17,127 nt of DNA from Nitrospirota bacterium. GTDB taxonomy: Bacteria > Nitrospirota > Thermodesulfovibrionia > UBA6902 > DSMQ01. Position numbers and translations under genes: made by a program. Below, in pieces: positions 13,116 to 17,127 of the stretch. The notes beneath the pieces are model-generated. The model searched no databases. It was not told the DNA's origin and saw only the letters and a program-made list of their open reading frames with translations. Position 1 is the first letter of the stretch, and every line of letters begins with the position of its first letter. Location: NCBI GenBank assembly GCA_016207865.1, contig JACQZD010000102.1:1-17127 (forward strand), written 5' to 3'.

Positions 13116-13826
13116 TTAAAAACTGTGCGAGCTTTTCATCAAAAGGCTCACTCCTAAATATGTAAATAATACAACGGCAAACCCCGCAATGCCTAAATAT
13201 GCAAGCATCCTGTCCGTCCACCACTGCCTTAACCTTGCATGAAGGTGAAGCCCGTAGAACAGCCATAAGATGCTGGTCCATAATTCCTTCGGAGTCCAGA
13301 GCCAGTAAGTCCCCCACGCAAGATATGCCCATACGCCTCCGAACACTATGGACAATGTAAAAAGGCAGTAACCGATAAGTATGGCCCTGTATTGCAGACC
13401 CTCTGCATTATCATCCTTTTCCCTGAGATAAAAATACCCGAGTATCGCCGCAATTCCAAAGAGCGCATAAGACAGGAATGCAAGCACTACATGTGACTCA
13501 AACCAGAGTGTTTTCAACACAGGCGGCAGGGGCGCATTATTCTGTTTTGAAATAAGAGAGAATACGGTAAAGGCCGAGGCTGTTATTGCAAGCCCGTTAT
13601 GAAACAGAGGCTGTTTTTTTAAAATAACACTGAAGGGAATAGAAAATGCAATCAGGGATGCGCTCAAGAAAGCAATGGTATCGTGCGGGCCGACAAGGGG
13701 AAGCCTTCCGAGCGAAAACCCCCTTGAGATTATGTATGCGGTCTGAAGAATAAGCCCGATATACAGAAAAGGCTTTTTCACGAGAGAAAAAAGATAAGCC
13801 CCAAAGGAAAGCGCAAGTAATAACAT
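13116..13826 (-). CDS. ccsA: CcsA/CcmC-type haem-handling cytochrome c biogenesis protein
   Basis: The 236-residue multi-spanning membrane protein carries the tryptophan-rich WWD region WGTYWLWTPKELW (171-183), which binds haem on the outer face of the membrane, and conserved histidines H48 (GPHDT), H112 (FESHVVLAF) and H194/H196. With ResB it forms the System II synthase that ligates haem to CxxCH motifs of secreted cytochromes c. At position 178 the usual Asp of WxWDPKE is Thr. The start at 13826 lies 14 bp after the upstream exonuclease stop, without a strong Shine-Dalgarno. It is part of a tyrS-exonuclease-ccsA-resB run. Confidence 0.9.
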   Translation of the reverse strand: MLLLALSFGAYLFSLVKKPFLYIGLILQTAYIISRGFSLGRLPLVGPHDTIAFLSASLIAFSIPFSVILKKQPLFHNGLAITASAFTVFSLISKQNNAPLPPVLKTLWFESHVVLAFLSYALFGIAAILGYFYLREKDDNAEGLQYRAILIGYCLFTLSIVFGGVWAYLAWGTYWLWTPKELWTSILWLFYGLHLHARLRQWWTDRMLAYLGIAGFAVVLFTYLGVSLLMKSSHSF

Positions 13827-13840
13827 AGGATGATTTATGA

Positions 13841-14521
13841 TTAAGGAAATTTTACAAAGTCATTCCAGTATTTAAACAGTTTTTTTGTTGCGTGCAAATC
13901 GCCGAGGCAGTATTTTGCGATATCAAGATACCGGCCTTTTTTATAAAGGTCTCCGACTTCAAGCCCAGTAATACCCTGCTCCTTAGGGCTTTCTATTCCA
14001 AACGCCTTGCAGCACATGTGAAGGCTGAAATTTTTTCTGCTCACAGCGCCCAAAAATGTAAACTGGTCAAACAGGTCCACATGCGAGGTGCTGTTGAAAC
14101 GCGGGGGCATCAGGTCTTTTGACGGTTTTATCTTAAGCACTGCGGAGCGCAGGATTATAAACGGCGCATCAAACGCCCTGCCGTTAAATGTGATTATCTG
14201 GTCATATCTTTTCACGGTCTCCCAGAATTTTTTAAGCAGTCCTTCTTCAGTGCCGGCAAAGTATTCAACGGAATCCTCTTCAAACGGAAGCGGCGGATTA
14301 TTGCCCGCCTGAAAATACACAAACCCCTTGTCAGACTCTATCTCAAGCATGCCTATAGCCGCTATCTCGCCGGTAAGAGGCGAAAGGCTCAGCTTATCCT
14401 TTGCCTCCTGAATATCCTCTTTGGTTTCAGCGGACTGCAGGAGTTTTTCCTTTGTCAGCTCGTCAAAGGACTCAAAATCCCTGCCGATTGTCTCAATGTC
14501 AATCACAATTTTTTTAGCCAC
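13841..14521 (-). CDS. Predicted 3'-5' exonuclease, PolB-exonuclease-like (DEDDy)
   Basis: The 226-residue protein has the DEDDy exonuclease residues D8 and E10 (VIDIET), D118 (TFNGRAFDAPF) and the YxxxD motif Y204/D208 (KYCLGD). This is the pattern of stand-alone exonucleases related to the proofreading domain of DNA polymerase B (DNA_pol_B_exo2 family). It is expected to be cytosolic and to remove 3' nucleotides from DNA or RNA; no physiological role is assigned. It starts with GTG at 14521, overlapping the tyrS stop by 8 bp (GTGGCTAA), a strong sign of translational coupling. Confidence 0.88.
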   Translation of the reverse strand: MAKKIVIDIETIGRDFESFDELTKEKLLQSAETKEDIQEAKDKLSLSPLTGEIAAIGMLEIESDKGFVYFQAGNNPPLPFEEDSVEYFAGTEEGLLKKFWETVKRYDQIITFNGRAFDAPFIILRSAVLKIKPSKDLMPPRFNSTSHVDLFDQFTFLGAVSRKNFSLHMCCKAFGIESPKEQGITGLEVGDLYKKGRYLDIAKYCLGDLHATKKLFKYWNDFVKFP

Positions 14522-15746
14522 AGGATTTTTTATACACTATTTTTAAAAATTTTCTCTTCCCTGCCTTAAGAAGATACTCGCCCTCTGCAAGGGGTTCGTC
14601 GGGGTTGTCCCATCTTTTCCCATTGATGCTTACGCCGCCCTGTTTTATGAGCCTTATAGCTTCGCCGGTGCCTGCAGTGACGCCCGCGAGTTTCATGATT
14701 TTTGGAAGCCATGCGTCTTTTTCATCAAGCATCTCAGGCAGGACTTTAAATACGGGAATTTCATCAGGCACGCCCTTGTCCTTAAAGATATGTTCAAATT
14801 CTTCCTTTGCCGTTAAAGACTGCTCTTTGCTCCAGAACCGCTCAACAATCTCAAGCGCAAGCGTTTCCTTTGCCTTTTTTGGATGCACCGAGCCGTCTTC
14901 AAGGCCTTTCTTAAGAGCGCTGAGTTCTGCCAAAGATATACGGCTTAAAAGTTCATAATACCTGAGCATCATTGTATCGCTTACGGACATTATCTTGCCG
15001 AACATATCTTTCGGCGAATCAGTAATGCCGATATAATTTCCAAGGCTCTTGCTCATTTTATTCACGCCGTCAAGCCCTTCAAGAAGCGGCATCAGGACGA
15101 GCGCCTGTTCTTCCATGCCCATCTGCTTTTGCATAGACCTGCCCATCAGGAGATTGAATTTCTGGTCAGTGCCGCCGAGTTCCACATCGGTCTTTAGAAA
15201 GACTGAGTCATATGCCTGAAAAAGAGGGTAATAAAATTCCAGTATGGTTATATCCTGCTGATTAGCAAATCTTTTTTTAAAATCTTCCCGTTCAAGCATT
15301 CTTGCCACTGTCCGTGCAGCACCCAGTCTTACAATTTCCATTGTAGTCATTCTGCTGAACCATTCGCTGTTGAATCGTATCTGAGTTTTTTCAGGATTAA
15401 GCACTTTGAACACCTGTTTTTTGTATGTCTCTGCATTTTTATCAACTTCATCCTGTGAAAGCGGTTTCCTTGCCTCGTTTCTTCCCGTAGGGTCGCCTAT
15501 CATTCCCGTAAAATCGCCTATTAAAAAAACAACCTCATGCCCCAGGTCCTGAAACTGCCGCATCTTTTCAAGCAGGACTGTGTGTCCTAAATGAATGTCC
15601 GGAGCCGTGGGGTCAAAGCCCGCCTTTATCTTAAGGGGCTTGCCCATCTTGTAAGAGCGCTCAAGTTTTTTAATGAGGTCTGTCTCAAGCAGAATCTCAA
15701 CACTGCCTCTTTTGATAATCTCAAGCTGTTCAGATGGTTTTAGCAT
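14514..15746 (-). CDS. tyrS: Tyrosyl-tRNA synthetase (TyrZ type)
   Basis: The 410-residue class I synthetase charges tRNA-Tyr. HLGH (52-55) is the HIGH signature within GFDPTAPDIHLGH, ELGGTDQKFNLLMGR (189-203) lines the tyrosine pocket, and KMSKS is at 230-234. The C-terminal S4-like RNA-binding domain covers about 345-405. The ATG at 15746 (MLKPSEQLEII) is chosen because it matches the family N-terminus. An upstream TTG at 15794 would add 16 residues encoded by short repeats. Neither start has a visible Shine-Dalgarno. The exonuclease gene is coupled downstream. Confidence 0.95.
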   Translation of the reverse strand: MLKPSEQLEIIKRGSVEILLETDLIKKLERSYKMGKPLKIKAGFDPTAPDIHLGHTVLLEKMRQFQDLGHEVVFLIGDFTGMIGDPTGRNEARKPLSQDEVDKNAETYKKQVFKVLNPEKTQIRFNSEWFSRMTTMEIVRLGAARTVARMLEREDFKKRFANQQDITILEFYYPLFQAYDSVFLKTDVELGGTDQKFNLLMGRSMQKQMGMEEQALVLMPLLEGLDGVNKMSKSLGNYIGITDSPKDMFGKIMSVSDTMMLRYYELLSRISLAELSALKKGLEDGSVHPKKAKETLALEIVERFWSKEQSLTAKEEFEHIFKDKGVPDEIPVFKVLPEMLDEKDAWLPKIMKLAGVTAGTGEAIRLIKQGGVSINGKRWDNPDEPLAEGEYLLKAGKRKFLKIVYKKSCG

Positions 15747-16057
15747 AGTGTATCGTTTATAGCGGTATAGCGTACAGCGTTTATAGCGCAACAAACACTA
15801 CGAACGCACAACGCTGAACGCAAAGCGGCCGCTTGACCCCTGTTTCAAAAAGGATACAAGATTTTTGATATAAGATGCAAGGGATAGGGGTCTTTAAATG
15901 AGGCAGATAACTGAAGTCTATTGATTCGGGAGAAGTTTAGAGTTGATAGCGTGGTATCGCGAAATGAGATACCTTCTTAAAAGTATATTAATTAAATAAG
16001 TCAGTAACCCACAGTGAAATTCAAAGGTTTTTTTTAGCGCAAGAACAGCAAACAGAT
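15747..16057. other. Intergenic spacer between the ThiF-like gene and tyrS
   Basis: These 311 bases have no convincing ORF or RNA gene. They hold a repeat tract (15751-15823), a perfect 12-bp palindrome AAGCGGCCGCTT (15823-15834), an inverted pair GACCCCT/AGGGGTC (15835-15841 and about 15886-15892), and a small hairpin GGTATC/GATACC (15953-15958 and 15968-15973). The tyrS promoter should lie here, but I cannot pick one reliably. No strong terminator for the upstream gene is evident. Confidence 0.5.
15751..15823. repeat. Two short heptamer repeat families upstream of tyrS
   Basis: TATAGCG occurs at 15758, 15766 and 15782, with a variant TACAGCG at 15773. CGTTTATAGCG occurs twice (15754-15764 and 15778-15788). 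Immediately beyond, AACGCAC, AACGCTG and AACGCAA (15803-15823) form three exact 7-bp steps. The first family lies directly before the tyrS start, where a ribosome-binding site is expected, and creates the false N-terminal extension. Confidence 0.65.
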
Positions 16058-17127
16058 TTATTTTAAAGTTGGCAAAATTTTCATATCTCCAAACCCTTTC
16101 ACTTGACTGCAGATACAGTCAGGTTCAACCTTTATCCTCCCACGATCAACTACGCTCTCCATTATGTAATAATTAAGGCGTGATATATTGCCAGCCTCTT
16201 GCATGAAATCAGTTATTAATTGCAAGAAAGTTGTTGTTGCATGGCCAGAAACAGTAGTTGTAAGGGAAATGACCGAGGGTGCATTCATATCAATATCTTC
16301 AACGTATCCCTCTCGGAGTCGTGCTTTTCTTTCATTGGCAGGGAGACTTTCAGCCATAATTCTATCACTATTGAGAAACCCAGAGCACCATAAACATGGC
16401 TGGTCAGGTCTGATTATGTCTATGGAGCCAAAAGCACCATGGATCGTGCCACTCTTGGAATCAATACGAATGCCCATGTTAATAACTGGAATAAGATATT
16501 GATATGATAATTGGTTGACTACAGATCTCCCCCAATGCTCATCGGTGCAGCTGAAGATTACATCTCTATCCAGCAACGCTTTTAAGGCTGAATCCTTCAC
16601 AACGCTATCTCTTATGGAAAGGATGGTTGCCTCCGGGTTAATTTTCCTCATATGATTAGCTGCTATGTCCACTTTTGCTCTTTTATTTTTCAAAAGGGGA
16701 AACCATTTGGGCCATTTGCTTTTTATATCAGAGTAGAAACTACCATACCCCCTCGTAATGTTAGATGGTGAAAAATAACCAGGGTCTATGATGCCAAAAT
16801 CTCTGACCCCTATTCTAACAAGTTGCTCAACTACAGGAGTGCCAGTTCCACCTAATCCTACAATACCAACCTTTGTATTAGAAAGCATCTCTTGGCCATG
16901 AGTTCCAAAAGCAAGGATTTGCCTATCATAGACATCTTTTTTATAAGGTGTAGGGTGAGTAGAAATGCCATTCAGATTTATTTTGCGGATACATCGTCCA
17001 ATTATGGTAATAGCAGATGCTGGATGGCTACCTTCGGATGCTTTCCAAACCCGTGCCATTATCTGGTTTGGTGCTATTAGGAGTGATCCTACATGAGAAT
17101 CAGGTATAAATTTCCAAAGTGTTTCAG
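16058..17127 (-). CDS. E1-like ThiF-family adenylyltransferase, 5' end beyond the window (probable JAB-E1 fusion)
   Basis: The frame is open from the right edge to the TAA at 16058-16060. The internal ATG at 17059 (333 residues) has no Shine-Dalgarno, and 22 further in-frame codons without a stop precede it, so the real start is off-window. Numbering from that ATG, the E1 fold has the nucleotide loop GLGGTG (68-73), D92, N100 and R103 in the SNITR segment, K129 and the CTDEHWGR region (171-178). A probable zinc site uses C222/C225 (CLWC) and C315/C317. APSVISL (260-266) leads the crossover-side segment. Enzymes of this fold adenylate the C-terminus of ubiquitin-like proteins. The region before residue 40 resembles the tail of the N-terminal domain found in bacterial JAB-E1 fusions. 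By eye it is more A+T-rich than its neighbours, suggesting acquisition. MoeB/ThiF of cofactor synthesis is less likely given the layout. Confidence 0.8.
   Translation of the reverse strand, partial: ETLWKFIPDSHVGSLLIAPNQIMARVWKASEGSHPASAITIIGRCIRKINLNGISTHPTPYKKDVYDRQILAFGTHGQEMLSNTKVGIVGLGGTGTPVVEQLVRIGVRDFGIIDPGYFSPSNITRGYGSFYSDIKSKWPKWFPLLKNKRAKVDIAANHMRKINPEATILSIRDSVVKDSALKALLDRDVIFSCTDEHWGRSVVNQLSYQYLIPVINMGIRIDSKSGTIHGAFGSIDIIRPDQPCLWCSGFLNSDRIMAESLPANERKARLREGYVEDIDMNAPSVISLTTTVSGHATTTFLQLITDFMQEAGNISRLNYYIMESVVDRGRIKVEPDCICSQVKGFGDMKILPTLK

Noticed and set aside
13072..13332. 86-codon frame overlapping the 3' end of ccsA
   Set aside because: Same strand but a different frame, overlapping the WWD-encoding region of ccsA; no recognisable domain.
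15747..15794. 16-residue N-terminal extension of TyrRS from TTG at 15794
   Set aside because: The added residues (LRYKRCTLYRYKRYT) are a translation of the TATAGCG-type repeat; the family N-terminus starts at the ATG at 15746.
15823..15834. Perfect palindrome AAGCGGCCGCTT as an operator
   Set aside because: It is a single 12-bp palindrome in a repeat-rich spacer, with no regulator gene nearby or second copy to support binding.
17057..17059. ATG at 17059 as the true start of the ThiF-like protein
   Set aside because: No Shine-Dalgarno, and the frame continues upstream to the window edge with 22 sense codons that look like coding sequence of the same protein.

Overview
The window is a chromosomal segment from a mid-GC, Gram-negative-type bacterium, and most of it is core housekeeping genes. 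Gene content suggests Nitrospirota or a related anaerobic, cytochrome-rich lineage: System II cytochrome c maturation with a short ResB, TyrZ-type TyrRS, four-cysteine L28, and MTA phosphorylase beside apt. No rRNA or marker alignment was possible, so this placement is inference.

Left to right: (1) bases 1-1635, minus strand, a purine/ADP-ribose block: mtnP, apt, then a macrodomain gene cut by the left edge. MtnP releases adenine, Apt returns it to AMP, and macrodomains act on ADP-ribose derivatives. (2) 1636-2155: a MITE-like palindrome, a strong promoter, a decayed tRNA-Val copy and an intact tRNA-Val(CAC). (3) 2156-3167, minus: rsmD-coaD, overlapping, with an RsmD that lacks the family's N-terminus. 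(4) 3198-5212, plus: clpP-clpX behind a near-consensus promoter. (5) 5221-5933, minus: rpmB, then a dciA-like DUF721 gene. (6) 5963-12170, plus: infB-ylxP-rbfA-nrnA-truB-PAP2. This is the translation-factor part of the usual nusA operon without nusA. The infB 5' end has no usable start codon in frame. (7) 12112-15746, minus: tyrS, a DEDDy exonuclease, ccsA, resB. (8) 16058-17127, minus: an E1-like (ThiF-fold) adenylyltransferase whose reading frame runs off the right edge. It resembles the E1 half of bacterial JAB-E1 fusions and is probably the start of an accessory, ubiquitin-like conjugation region.

The genes are mostly ordinary. The unusual layer is the dense load of small repeats: long imperfect palindromes (1670-1838, 12936-13093), short terminal-inverted-repeat elements inside the infB operon (8407-8490, 8840-8919), a G/C-rich palindrome translated in frame within truB, and degenerate 7-bp-period repeats at several places, one translated inside nrnA. 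Together with the damaged infB and rsmD 5' ends and the tRNA pseudogene, this points to a genome reshaped by small non-autonomous repeats.
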